Shown here piece after piece: positions 11,735 to 22,637 of a stretch of DNA of 64,000 bases. The stretch's first letter is position 1. The number at the start of each line of letters is the position of its first letter. This DNA is from Yponomeuta sedellus (lineage: Eukaryota > Arthropoda > Insecta > Lepidoptera > Yponomeutidae), in assembly GCA_934045075.1 (NCBI GenBank), contig OW203745.1:14418184-14482183 (forward strand), in the 5' to 3' direction. Below the pieces are notes generated by a model. That model saw only the letters and a list, made by a program, of their open reading frames with translations, did no database searches and had not been told where the DNA came from. The position numbers and the translations under genes are program-made.

Positions 11735-11865
11735 TTATCAACCCTCGTATGACCCCACTGTTGGGGCACGGGTCTCTGCCTGCATCGCAGGAATGTAAGA
11801 CCACACTCCACCACTTTTGGTGACGTCACCACTGCTATTGGTGACGGTTTGGGTTTCCGCAACTC
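11735..11865 (-). repeat. 5S-like SINE tail fragment
   Basis: Only the tail half is present (stem-loop near CCCCACTGTTGGGGCACGGG, then CCTGCATCGCAGGAA). It is broken after CACTCCACCAC. Confidence 0.7.
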
Positions 11866-11869
11866 GACT

Positions 11870-12175
11870 GCAAATGAGCCTATTTTGCGTCAAGGAAGGT
11901 GTTGTCCCCAAAGGAGCCTTAGTCCTGCCACCCCAGCTCCTCAAGGAAAGCCAGGACCCTGCGAGTGTCTGCAGGCCTCCCTGAGTGTCCCTGGATTTCC
12001 GAGGAGAGCCGTTCGTTGTGAGGCCAGCCCCGCGCATTCCACCAGAATGTGGGCGGCTGTCTCTTCCGCGTACATGCACGCTCTGCACACAGGACTATCT
12101 GTAACACCTATTGTGAAGAGATGTTTATTAAGTGACCGTGACCGGTTAGACCAAGTCCGGATTGGTGGAGGACGA
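11870..12175 (-). pseudogene. non-LTR retrotransposon fragment, C-terminal region
   Basis: A - strand reading frame reads HLFTIGVTDSPVCRACMYAE followed by ETAAHILVECAGLASQR. A C-x2-C...H-x(3-4)-C type motif like this follows the reverse transcriptase/RNase H region in jockey- and R1-type LINEs. It is truncated at both ends and interrupted near 12175 by another retroposon tail. Confidence 0.65.
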
Positions 12176-12250
12176 ATATGCTTCTTCTCCTTCTTCAGGC
12201 TATCCACTGCTGGATATAGCCCTCCCCTAAGGGTGCCAAAGCGCAAGGTT
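12176..12250 (-). repeat. RTE-like LINE 3' end
   Basis: Reverse complement of the GGGAGGGCTATATCCAGCAG tail ending in GAAGAAGGAGAAGAAG. Confidence 0.65.
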
Positions 12251-12699
12251 TATTTATTTATTTGGAGAAAATACAGGCACAGATGGACTTATCTGTCCTA
12301 TGGAACATTTCTCACTTATAGTTAAGGCAGGTAATGTAAAAATTTTGGTTGTGCTATTATTGGGGGGTAGTGCCCATAATCCCCACGCTGGGCTTATAGG
12401 CACATGGGCTGGGCTGGGCAAATATGCTTACATAATAATAATTATAAAATAAAGTGTTCGTTGACAATGATACTATTTAAATTTTTGCCGTTTCTATTCG
12501 AAACAGCGCTGGTTTTCAAATAGCACCTCCACACCAAATGAGAAATGACGTGTCATGCAGGTAGGGCTTAACGTGAAAAGAAACTTGTACATTAACACTT
12601 CAGACACTAGGGTTGCGTCACGATGTTTTCCTTCATAGTCTGCGGGTGGTATTGCTACTATTACTTCACAAATGTGCTTGATACATGCACACAATACTT

Positions 12700-12915
12700 A
12701 TTCTCTGCGCTATGCTCGTGAACGGCTGCTGTCCGTATGTTTGGCCGCTTCGTATATATATAACATAACATTTACATACAGGCACATACATTGCTTCTGG
12801 CCCCACACTAGGATACCCTGTGTCGTGGAAACCAGAAGCAACGACATCACAAACATATAAACATCCAAGACCTGGGGTTTTTTTGTTCCCAGCCGGGATT
12901 CGAATCCGGGAACAT
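12700..12915. repeat. interspersed repeat with CACACTAGGATACCC core
   Basis: Shared with 62490-62640 and, in part, 20470-20560 and 17845-17885. The core includes CATTGCTTCTGGCCCCACAC and AGGATACCCTGTGTCG, followed by AAACATCCAAGACCTGGG. At its end GTTCCCAGCCGGGATTCGAA forms a box B-like hairpin. Family not named. Confidence 0.55.
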
Positions 12916-13103
12916 ATATGTACCTAAAGTACCCATAAATATGTTCGAAATCCTAGATGCGCGATGTATTTTGTTACTCTTTAGCATTGTATATCGGTGA
13001 TTTCACTCTTAATATCTTGTTAGGTAGTAGTACCAATATTGCTAGTAAAGACTTTAATAAAATTGTCTAACAAATTTTACTACAGCTGCAGCTGAATCAA
13101 GTT

Positions 13104-13464
13104 CGTTATCAACCCTTATATGTCCCCACTGCTGGGGCACGGGTCTCTTCCTACATCGCAGGAAGGTTAGGCCATACTCCACCACGGGGGCCAAGTCCGG
13201 GTTGGTGGAGGATTGTAAGACAGTGGCGGGCCTTAGTGTCAGAAGTTATCAAGCCGCCCATAAGGCCTCTGACATGGCTTAACGACTGCCATTGTATGAC
13301 AGCCGGCACCAACGGCTTAACGTGCCTTGCGAAGCACGGAAGCGCTCGGAAAAATGCCACTAGCGGTAGTCACGGGACGCTCACCCATCCCGTACCTTAC
13401 CGCGCCTGTGTTGCTTAACCACGTGATTGTTTCCAATCACTCGGTTCGCCTAGGCTACGAGCGC
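13104..13464 (-). repeat. 5S-like SINE, full length with 10-bp target duplication
   Basis: The flanks 13094-13103 and 13465-13474 are identical (GAATCAAGTT), which shows retroposition. On the - strand the copy runs from GCGCTCGTAGCCTAGG to GGTTGATAACG. It defines the full element at about 361 bp. Confidence 0.9.
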
Positions 13465-14149
13465 GAATCAAGTTGACAGCAGTTAAACCTGCAAATTTTG
13501 TTCGCACATCCGACTGTACTAGACAGCATTTCATCACGGTACTATTTCCTCTCCAAAAACTACATTTTGCAATAGCAAAGTCTTCCTTAAATCGTCGCTA
13601 TTAGGAGCCATAACATGTTCATTGTTCAATCAAACACATCATCCCGACCCTCTCGGGGGAGGTCCCATGAATATCGAGTTACCGCCTCAGCAGCACTTTG
13701 CCACTAAATGCCTCTGAAATATAATATGACCCGGTAGGGACACGAGAAATGTGTTATACAAGGTGTTATAATTGGATCTGGATTTCATGAGTATGAGAAT
13801 ATTGAGGAAATTCACCAATGGACGCTACACATGGCCATTGTTCGCGAATGCTTCAAAGAAGGACCTCGCTTCGTAAAATAAGACATTAATGAATTCGTTC
13901 ATACGTTCACTCAGTCACACTCTCACGCATTAATTCATTCGTTCATGCACTCTACAGATATTGTTGAAGATATTACAGAATGAGTGACATGAAGAGAAGT
14001 AAATAAAACGAAAGATATATAAATGATAAAATGAATCCAAGGATTAATTTTATAATTTGTATGTCTGTATAAAACCCAGAACCGCAGAAAACCGTGGGGG
14101 TTCCAAAATCTTGCAGAGTTATCATCACCAGAAACATATAACTCGTTGG

Positions 14150-14340
14150 GGTAGATTGGTTCTAGAGTGGAGACCGCAAATCAGCAAACGCAGCGTAGGA
14201 CGTCCCGTTGGAGCGAAGATATTTGCAAAGCGGTAGGCAGTGACTGGAAGAGAAGAGCAGACAATCAGGCTCAGTGGCGTGTCTTAAGAGAGGCCTATGT
14301 CTAGCAGAGGACTGACAGCGGCTGATTATGATGATGATAA
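14150..14340 (+). repeat. LINE 3' end (RTE-like), GAT-tailed
   Basis: The translation around 14160 reads LEWRPQISKRSVGRP, typical of the extreme C-terminus of RTE-type proteins. It is followed by AGAGGCCTATGTCTAGCAGA and a GATGAT tail. Partial repeats of the same end follow at 14345-14462 and 14790-14945. Confidence 0.65.
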
Positions 14341-14464
14341 AGACTTGGCTCGCAATGGGCATCGAGTTGAATTTGCAAAGCGGTAGGCAGTGACTAGAAG
14401 ACTAGAGCCGAAGATCGGGCTCAGTGGCGTGTCTTGAGAGAGGCCTGTGTCCAGTAGAGGACTG

Positions 14465-14763
14465 AGTGCTTAGTGCGAGTTTTTTAACTACTCGATCGCG
14501 TTAACGTAAACTCATATTTCTATGGCACCGAGGAAGCGCCACTTAGAAGTATGGAAATTAAAATTGCTGAGTGCGAGTTGTAATGGTTTAAGTTGAAGTG
14601 AACACGTTTACCAGCCAAAACACGTATAAACGCGAGTGCGAGTTGTACTGTGACAGCGTTTTGCCAGTTCGAACGGTTAACTTACTTATACTCACTACTC
14701 AATGCTCGATTAACGCGGTAGTAAAGTTATTCGATTGGATCTGTCAAACTCGCACTAAGCACT
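14465..14763. mobile_element. MITE with 17-bp TIRs, CTG target duplication
   Basis: Ends AGTGCTTAGTGCGAGTT and AACTCGCACTAAGCACT are perfect inverted repeats. CTG flanks both sides (14462-14464, 14764-14766). It has jumped into a LINE 3' end: removing it restores GGACTGACACCAGCTGATTA, which matches the neighbouring uninterrupted tail. Confidence 0.88.
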
Positions 14764-15299
14764 CTGACACCAGCTGATTATGATGATGATGGTAAAGACT
14801 TGGCTCGCAATGGGCATCGAGTTGAATTTGCAAAGCGATGGGCAGTGACTGGGAGACAAGAGCCGAAGATCGGGCTCAGTGACGTGTCTTGGGGGAGGCA
14901 TATGTCCTGCAGCGGAATAACACCATCTGATTATCATAATGATTTAAACTTGGCTACGCAAAGTGCATGGAGTTGTCATAATAATTATTAATGGTGGTTT
15001 TATGAACTAGTAAACAGTCGTGCGAAAACATCACGGAAACATTTGAAGCATTCGTTGTATTTTGCGTGGTCTTGAGCAACACTTTATGTTAGCTCAAATA
15101 ACTCTCGCTTCCATAGACCCTTATGTCACGATTCCCACAACAATACGGCAACACAACTTGCTCGTTCGTCTCAGTGAACTTTTTACTTCAATTACCAGCC
15201 ACCCGCCTTTATAAATTGGCTATTTACCATTCTTTTTTACTTGCTCGTCTGCGGCATTACATCTCTATTTTTTCACTACGTTAAAAAAGGCGCTGTTGC

Positions 15300-15375
15300 C
15301 TGCCACGTTGGTCTACCGGTTAACCTGTTTGACAACCAAAACCGAGGGCGTAAGTTCGATTAGCACCCACCTTTC
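15300..15375 (+). repeat. tRNA-like SINE fragment
   Basis: Box A-like TTGGTCTACCGGTTAACC and box B-like TAAGTTCGATTAGCACC are spaced as in a tRNA head. A similar fragment is at 16675-16750. The arms do not fold into a tRNA. Confidence 0.45.
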
Positions 15376-15734
15376 TTGATCTGTACTAATTGTCTCAGTC
15401 TCAGGACGTGATCACTATACAATGCGTCGCCTCTTTTCCGCGTCCCCTCCTCAAGTCCTTTGTGTGTCCCATGCCTTAGACGCGCAAAAGACTTTTAGTC
15501 TGGATGTATTTTCACATTTGGGACATCCTTGAACCAGGATGAGAACCTTTGGGACCAGGTCAACTGATTATGTCGTATGGAAGTTACTATTTTATCATAA
15601 AACATACTAGAAGAAAAGTCAATACGTGCGGAGCCAGCCAAGACGCGGGTTTACTCACGATGTTTTCCTTCACCGTTGGCGAGTGGTAAGGCTACAATGA
15701 TTTCACAAATGTACGTAGTTTATAAAACAGATTA

Positions 15735-16022
15735 TATTATTTTTAATGCTAACCCGTGCTAAGGACAATGTTAAAAACCTATTTAGGTACAGCGATATCA
15801 TTCCGATGTAAATCCTAACTGGGCTGCAAGTGATGCAAATTACTACGGCCAGACGTCGCTGCCTGTACGTAATACAGAGAATATTGTAAAGAGGTTCGAA
15901 ATTTCACTGATGCCGGTGAGTCGCCCATTAGCTCAGTTGGAAAGAGCGCTGGCACGGATAGCCAGAGGTCGCGGGTTCGAATCCCGGCGTGAGTGGAATT
16001 TAGCCTCTAAATAGGTTTTTTA
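15735..16022 (+). repeat. tRNA-like SINE, near full length
   Basis: It begins with a - strand scrap (to about 15788). The body follows (CTGCCTGTACGTAATACAGA, GAAATTTCACTGATGCCGG), then the tRNA-like domain TAGCTCAGTTGGAAAGAGCG...GGGTTCGAATCCCGG and the TTAGCCTCTAAATAGG tail. Confidence 0.8.
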
Positions 16023-16179
16023 AAACAGAGTCACATAGTTTTATGTGATTGATTGTGTACCCGAAATTTTTTTTTACCCTAGGCGTTCGTCGGAGATCTT
16101 GATTGCAGTTCAAATTAGTACTTTAGAAATTGAATCATACTTCTCAAAAGTGACGTCTCCAAGAATTGTGAATACTCTA

Positions 16180-16426
16180 CAGTCTATTTATCCTTACTTG
16201 GCCAATTTAGTATGCAAGATTCTACCCGTAAAGTATGGATTTTAGTCGCAAAGCGCCATTTTACCGTAAATGACGTAATAGGGGAGACTATTTTAGATAA
16301 CACGCTGTCAATTTTATAAACAAAGTTCATTAATTTGCGAGAAAATATGTCGTTTTGGCATCAAATATCAATTTTTGAGGTTAGAATTTTGTTTACTAAA
16401 TTGGCCAAGTAAGGATAAATAGACTG
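16180..16426. mobile_element. MITE with about 33-bp TIRs, TA target duplication
   Basis: The ends CAGTCTATTTATCCTTACTT and the matching reverse complement are flanked by TA (16178-16179, 16427-16428). A related 189-bp copy lies in an inaD intron at 29468-29656. The TA duplication suggests Tc1/mariner-type mobilisation. Confidence 0.85.
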
Positions 16427-16769
16427 TAGGTACTCGTATTACGCATTCAGTAAGTCAACAATTTATGTGATAAATGCCAATTAGATCATTTTTATTTAGA
16501 GTTAAAGTAAGGTGCGTTTTATGCAGTCTTTAGCTCTTACAGCCGTCGACATAAGATCGAGTTTGGAACAGAATAGGGTGGTCGATTACCTTATGGTGAT
16601 GGCCTTTTTCATGAGTTTCCTACGTCGTAGGGCCTTGATGCTAGTCACTTGATTGTAAGAGCATGAATGCTTTGTTAGTCTAGCGGTTAACACGCTTGAC
16701 AGCCAAAACCAAAGTCATGAGTTCGTTTCCGCTGGAGGCCGACCAGCGTTTTTGATGCGCACAAAATTA

Positions 16770-17215
16770 CTTATTATACTATTTTTATTTTTGATGCACT
16801 AACATGTGCTAAGGACAAATTTAAAAACCTATTTAGAGGCAAAAAATTTCACCCATGCCGGGATTCGAACCCGCAACCTCTGGCTATCCGTGCCAGCGCT
16901 CTACCAATTGAGCCAATGGGCGACTCACCGGCATCAGTGAAATTTCGAAATTTCGTTTTCTTTACACTATTCTCTGTATTACGTACAGGCAGCGACATCT
17001 GGCTTAAGCAAATTGCATCACTTACAGCCCCGACTACCTACTTTGCAGTTAGGTTTTACATCGGAATGATATCATTTTACCCACATGATTATACTATTTA
17101 TAGCGGTGAGTCGCCCATTGGCTCAATTGGTAGAGCGCTGGCACGGATAGCCAGAGGTTGCGGGTTCGAAACCCGGCATGGGTGAAATTTTTAGCCTCTA
17201 AATAGGTTTTTAAAA
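16770..17215. repeat. tRNA-like SINE, head-to-head pair
   Basis: A complete - strand copy (16770-17095) is followed at once by a + strand tRNA-like domain plus tail (17103-17210). The tRNA-like regions of both look intact: TGGCTCAATTGGTAGAGCGC, then CTGGC/GCCAG stem, then GGGTTCGAA(T/A)CCC. The first copy gives the SINE body between the CACATGATTATAC edge and the tRNA-like region. Confidence 0.8.
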
Positions 17216-17254
17216 TTTCTTATATTATTTTATTCGCAAATATCACACTATCAT

Positions 17255-17625
17255 AACATCATAGTAATATTATGAAGGAGAAAGTTTGTGACTGTGTATG
17301 TTTGTTATTCTACGTCTTCAAGTCTAAATGGCTCGAGTGATTTTAATAAAATTTGGTTCAGAGTTAGCTGTCACACTGGATTAAAGGATAGGCTACGTTT
17401 TATCATCACTCGCACTATCACACTAATATAATAAAGGCGAAATTTGTAAGTGTGTATGTTTGTTACCTCATCACGTCTAAACGGCTGGAGTGACTTTAAT
17501 AAAATTTGGTGTGGAGTTAGCTGACACCCTGGATTAACGCACAGGCTACGTTTTACTGCGGGTAAACATGTTATTTCAATGAGAAAATCAAAAAACCGCT
17601 GGTAACACCGCGGGGCACGGCTAGT
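17255..17625 (+). mobile_element. Helitron-like element, non-autonomous
   Basis: The start CACTAATATAATAAAGGCGA (17429) and the end CGGGGCACGGCTAGT (17625) match the common lepidopteran Helitron pattern with a CTAG-type 3' end. A second 5' fragment lies just upstream at 17255-17400, so two copies are nested or adjacent. Similar sequence lies at 60885-61105. There is no Rep/helicase gene. Confidence 0.55.
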
Positions 17626-17638
17626 CGAGTCTAAAGCT

Positions 17639-17800
17639 AGGTTTTCACGGTCTTAGTGCACTCGGTCCGAGTGCGCCATCCGAGTAAACTAATGCTTCTG
17701 ATTGGCTATTTTGGTGTTGTCACGAAAAACCGTCCAATCAGAAGCATTCTGTTACTTGGATGGCGCACTCGGTCCGAGCGTACTAAGGCCGTGAAAACCT
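17639..17800. mobile_element. foldback MITE, about 162 bp
   Basis: The arms start AGGTTTTCACGGTCTTAGTG and run for about 70 bp with few mismatches. Each arm contains the small palindrome CACTCGGTCCGAG. A second copy is at 60003-60165. Confidence 0.85.
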
Positions 17801-18194
17801 GGCCTAAGTGTATTTCCATGTGTGTGATGTCATTGCCTGATCACGATAGCACAGGGTATCCTAGTTTGGGACCAGGACAATGTATTGTGTTGTCAATGTA
17901 TTGTCTGAAAGATGTGTTAACCCTTAATTGGGCATGGGTAGAATGAATTTTTCATTATTTTTGTGAGTTTATTTCAAGTTGAAACAGTTCAATTTGATAT
18001 GGTGATTATTTTATTTTTATGTTCTGAATATCGTCTATTCTTATGTTCTCTAGTGATTGCCCTAGAGAATATAAGAATATAAGATATTTATTGAGCTTTC
18101 TTGTTGTACCTACATGAGATGTATTATATAGTAAAAGTATCATACAAGAACCCTGCTAAGGCGCTGCTAATATAAATTTGGTAATATAAAATAC

Positions 18195-18560
18195 GTTATC
18201 AACCCTTGTATGTCCCCACTGGTGGGGCACGGGTCTCTTCCTGCATCGCAGGAAGGTTAGGCCATACTCCACCACGGGGGCCAAGTCTGGGTTGGTGGAG
18301 GATTGTAAGACAGTGGCGGGCCTTACTGTCAGAAGTTATCAAGCCGCCCATAAGGCCTCTGACATGGCTTAACGGCTGCCATTATATGACAGCCGGAACC
18401 AACGGCTTAACGTGCCTTGCGAAGCACGGAAGCGCTCGGAAAAAGGCCACTAGCGGTAGTCACGGGACGCTCACCCATGCCGTACCTAACCGCGCCTGTT
18501 GATGCTTAACCAAGTGATTGATTCCAATCACTCGGTTCACCTAGGCCACGAGCGCTTCTA
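18195..18560 (-). repeat. 5S-like SINE, near full length
   Basis: Same boundaries as the copy at 13104-13464 (GCGCTCGTGGCC to GGTTGATAACG on the - strand), including the AGGCGCGGTTAGG and GGGTGAGCG blocks. No clear target duplication was seen. Confidence 0.85.
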
Positions 18561-18929
18561 TTCCAGCTAATATAAAATTATGTAACTTAAATAACTAGTT
18601 CTTAGAACTCATATAATTAAAACTTTTCTTTTATAGACTCTTTTTATTAAACACAACAATGCTATTTTTATATAATATGTTTTTGTTATACATTAACAGT
18701 GGAAAATTTGTTTTGTTTCAGTCGAAGGACCGCTTTGCGGCCTACAGCAGTAAAGGCCTTCGGAATGTGTCCATCAAAAAGGTACGAAAGTTTATTTTGC
18801 GTTCAGAACATTATTCTCATGACACAATTTCGAAGCTGTGGCAAGCACATGTCAACTCTGCGCGCGCACTACAAACTCCAACGTTCCTGCATCGCGCAAT
18901 CAAAGTGTTTCAATGACGTACCAGAAATA

Positions 18930-19060
18930 TAACGTCCGACTAGCAATAGTTGGACCGGCCGTCCCCAGGCACACGATCTGCCTGGCGGGAAATTTCCCTT
19001 TATAGTGGAAGAGCACGATCACCCGCTCTTCCCTATAAAGCCACAGAATTATTATAAGGT
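18930..19060. repeat. interspersed repeat with GTCCCCAGGCA core
   Basis: The segment around GTTGGACCGGCCGTCCCCAG and GAAATTTCCCTTTATAGTGG occurs in reverse at 35880-35985, where it abuts a LINE-derived frame. The arms CTTTATAGTGGAAGAGC / GCTCTTCCCTATAAAG form a fold. Confidence 0.6.
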
Positions 19061-19147
19061 ATAAAATCGCAGTAGCCAAGTCGGCGCGCTTTAGGCGACT
19101 TTCGCCAAGTCACGGGATAAGTGGCTAAGTAAATAGATAAATCCTAG

Positions 19148-19275
19148 GGGTTTTACTTTGAATTGAGAATTTCATTAATAGTTAATTGTACTGTCTCTTC
19201 GAATTTCTCACAAAAGAGCGTGACAGGACATAACTCAAGTATTTACTGAAATTCTCAATTTAGAAACCGGCTTAG
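19148..19275. mobile_element. foldback MITE, TGAATTGAGAATTTC family
   Basis: The ends (GAATTGAGAATTTCA and TGAAATTCTCAATT) are inverted repeats. Related copies are at 44158-44325 and 54040-54180. Confidence 0.65.
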
Positions 19276-19950
19276 TGATGTAGAGATAGATGTAGATAGA
19301 TAGAGAACACTTTATTGCACAACCAAAAAACTATTACAACCGTGGTTTCTTAAATATCATAAGTACCTAATGTTATACAATTGGCGGTCTTATCGTCTTA
19401 AATACGTCTAGGAATAAACAGATAAATTATCTGATTGACAGGGTTTTCAGTGGCACAATTTGGCTAAGGACAGCTCTGCAGATGTCGTTATTGTACTTAT
19501 ACACTTGATAGAACATACCCAAGGATAAACAGATAGATATTTTAAAAACTATTTACATGGATTTACTTCGTGACGTTTCGCCACTTTTTCAAGTGGTTTC
19601 GGAAGACCACGGTACTTGTAAAAGTGGCGAACGTCAGAAAATTGTAAAAATGTAAATTAAACGAGTAAAATCCGTGTAAATAGTTTTTATTGTGTCTGTG
19701 CTCGTGTGAACCTTAGAAAATACTAGATAGATATTTCTGAGAGAGAGCGTTGGCATAAGCCGACCAGCCAGTCTTGTACAATTACCGCAAATGTTGTGCG
19801 TGTCTGTAAAATTCAGGGGCTACCATTGTCTTAATGAGATATTACACAATAGGTCCTATACTCCGTTCATGGGGATTGAATAGTAAACGTAAACAAAACA
19901 AATAACCGTTTATTTATTTCATGTTTTCTTTTGTCTATTTTTATTAAGTA

Positions 19951-20012
19951 ATTATTTGTTTTATGTTTGACGACAGATCACCCGATCTGTCGTCAAACAT
20001 AAAACAAATAAT
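19951..20012. repeat. perfect 29-bp inverted repeat
   Basis: Arms 19951-19979 and 19984-20012 are exact reverse complements with a 4-nt loop (ACCC). The left arm starts ATTATTTGTTTTATG. A 5S-like SINE tail scrap follows at 20013-20095. Confidence 0.9.
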
Positions 20013-21424
20013 CTTATTGGCCCCCGTGGCGGAGTATGGCCTAACCTTCCTGCGATGCAAGAAGAGACCAGTGCCCTAGTAGACTAGTAGAAGGGACACA
20101 CAAAGGGTCATGTTCAAGGAAGCTTCGCGAATGAATTTCACTTAAATATGATCCTTTTAAGAGTTTGTTTAACAGTTTAATAAAAATAATATTTACAAAG
20201 TAATATGATCCCAGATGATCTTCGAAAAAAATTTGGAGAAAAGACGGATGTAAGACCACAAATCAGAGGTACCTATTTAAAAAGATCTATATAAAATACC
20301 TAATTATTAGAATCATTATGAAATCTGGCAATCCTATAAAAAAATGAAATAACTTTATCAAGATTTAAAACAATTCTAAAGAAAGACTTTAAATTTAAAT
20401 AGGCAATTTGGTTCAAAATTGCTTTCAATCACATTCCTTCAATTGCATTAGACGTCTAGTGATATTACACGGTAATACTTTGGTCTTCTGATTCCCACGA
20501 CACAGGGTATCCTAGTGTGGGGCCAGAACCAATGTATGTGCCTCTATGTAAAATGTTATTGTTATCTTATTTTCAATAGGATTGACGCATATTATGACTA
20601 CTAGGTAAATAGGTAAAGACGTTTAACGTTAAATGCTCTTCAATGGTGATAGAACCATGTAATGTCACAACATATTAGACACACACAATTATTACTTTGA
20701 TGTGTGCGTGTGGCCTCGCTTTTTTAAGCGGAATTATGTTCGACATACACTGTCTTTGCGTTGTATATCTATGGTCGAAGCCAAAATGTCATCTAGTATT
20801 CTAGAGGACATAGCTCAAACAAAAATTTCTCGTAGAATACTTGGGTGCTCAAGCGGTATGACGAAGGATTACCAAGACAGAGTAGCTGGGTTCGATTAGA
20901 AGCCGTGCAGTGGACAGCAGTTCAACCTTTACATTTTTATTGCAAAGTTGTTCTTAACGTAACTGATTAGAACGTACCTGCGTAAGTAAACTTAATCCCG
21001 GATTTACCTATTTTATTTATCGTCGGAAGAATTCGACCAGGTTTCGCTCTGATTGTAGAGCTTAATCGTGTAATGGTAAATTTGCTATCATTCTACGTGG
21101 ATTTGTACCAATTGCCTCAGTCCGGGTGTTTTTATACATGTTCTATGACATGGTATCCAAGCTTGGATGCTTATTATTTTTACAGTTAGTAAGTTCAGAG
21201 AATAGCCCTCCTTTATTCATGTTATTTCTTATGTAAAAGTATATGTGAGTATAAGTATAGCAGGTCAAACTTTACGTTTTGTAGCAAAACCGTCCTTATT
21301 GTAACTGACTACGGTGCACGTGTGAAAAGGTTGATGTGCTGACAACTCTACTAAAGTGGTTACAAAATTAAATATTTCAAATATGTAAATGCTAATATAT
21401 ACTTACGTTAGGTACTTACTTACC

Positions 21425-21530
21425 TCGCCTCGTAGACCTCGTGACCTGTGATTACCTATCAACGCAGAGGTCACAGGTTCCAGTCCCGCTGGGGGGCCGC
21501 TGCGGATGAATAACAAGCAGACTGAGGTTG
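21425..21530 (+). repeat. tRNA-like SINE fragment
   Basis: Sequence near GAGGTCACAGGTTCCAGTCC resembles a box B. The upstream TGATTACCTATCAACG part is a poor box A. It ends in a GTTGTC-type body as other SINEs do. Confidence 0.4.
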
Positions 21531-21618
21531 TCCTTGACGATTATTAAGGCAAATTAAATGTTCAATCTACGTAGTAAACGTATAATATATAGTTGGCAGC
21601 TTATACAACTTATTAAGG

Positions 21619-21915
21619 ATGGTTATTAAATCGAACAAAGACATTGGCATCGGCAAATGTATTGTAGGACGCTCTCGGACCAGGTGGGATGACGATCTGC
21701 GAAAAACTGCCGGCAGATGCTGGATGTGGCAAGCTGAAGACAGGGCGCTATGGCGCTCATTAGGGGAGGGCTATGTCCAGCAGTGGACTAATATAGCCTG
21801 AAGAAGAAGAAGATTGGCCCGCTGGATGCGGCAAGCTGAAGACAGGACGCTATGGCGCTCATTAGGGGATGTCTATGTCCAGCAGTGGACTAATATAGCC
21901 TGAAGAAGAAGATTG
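21619..21915 (+). pseudogene. RTE-like LINE C-terminus and 3' end, tandemly duplicated
   Basis: The translated end reads GRSRTRWDDDLRKTAG, then WRSLGEGYVQQWTNIA and stop, the typical C-terminus of RTE-type endonuclease/reverse transcriptases in insects. The stop falls within the TAATATAGCCTGAAGAAGAA tail. A segment of about 105 bp containing the tail is repeated a second time (21816-21912). Confidence 0.8.
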
Positions 21916-22189
21916 GCCCGCACTGGGAATCGAATTCACTACCGCCATAGCCATCGAGGCAGTCATGTACATTATATCATTAAAAGGAATTAAAAAAAAT
22001 ATATTGTATAAAACGGTTACAAAGAAAAGGTTACTGATTCCAAAACTAGGATTCTCCGAGCCAAGGGGAGCCAAGCTACTTCCAAATCACATAATCTGCT
22101 TATTAAGGCACTCTTAGTCCTAATTATGTGCCGTAGGTAGTAACAGGCGTGTAGCCCTAAATATGCCAAAGAAACATGACCCTTTTTAT

Positions 22190-22325
22190 CCCCATTGCTG
22201 GAGCACCAGGAAGGTTAGGCCATACTCCACCACTAGGGCCAAGTCCGGGATGGTGGAAGATTGTAAAACCGTGGCGGGCCGCACTGTCAAGTTATCAAGC
22301 CGCCCATAAGGCCTCTGACATAATG
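22190..22325 (-). repeat. 5S-like SINE tail fragment
   Basis: It runs from the CCCC-rich stem through GCCATACTCCACCAC to GGCCTCTGACAT and is broken there. Confidence 0.7.
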
Positions 22326-22379
22326 TTATTCTAACAAATAATTATTTAGTTTCTTTGTCTAGTTTGGTTGTCTAGAAGA

Positions 22380-22500
22380 GATCGCTCTTAGCGAGAAGAC
22401 CGCCAATTGTATAACATTGCTTAGATTTAAGAATCATGGTTGTAAATTTTTTCTGGTTGTGCAATAAAGTGTTCTCTATCTTTCTATCTATCTACTCTAT
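22380..22500 (+). repeat. LINE 3' end with TCTA tail
   Basis: It ends GTGCAATAAAGTGTTCTCTA, then a TCTA-type microsatellite, about 140 bp before the first recognised inaD exon. Reverse complement of the type seen at 6085-6260. Confidence 0.6.
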
Positions 22501-22637
22501 TAACAGATTCTTGGCAGCGAAAACTCTTTTGCCATTCCAGTCTGAGGTGTAAATCTTAGTCTTAAAGGGGGGAGCCCTTTGCTCTATAGTGGGGCATGTT
22601 GTGGAGGCTACATAAAAAAACTCTCCTTAATTTCCAG

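Noticed and set aside
11738..12325. Several overlapping open frames on both strands
   Set aside because: Only the - strand LINE-derived frame has recognisable motifs. The others are shadows crossing repeat junctions.
15920..17190. Apparent tRNA genes (box A, CTGGC/GCCAG arm, box B)
   Set aside because: The same sequence occurs many times with a common non-tRNA tail and body, the base before the presumed anticodon is C rather than T, and one copy shows an 11-bp target duplication. They are SINEs.
13151..18502. Open frames within 5S-like SINE copies (for example 13236-13418, 18206-18502, 23528-23980)
   Set aside because: The same frames reappear in each copy of the repeat on either strand, and no protein family matches.
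18659..18932. Possible upstream inaD exon
   Set aside because: The frame is not PDZ-like and runs into an interspersed repeat also present at 35880-35985.
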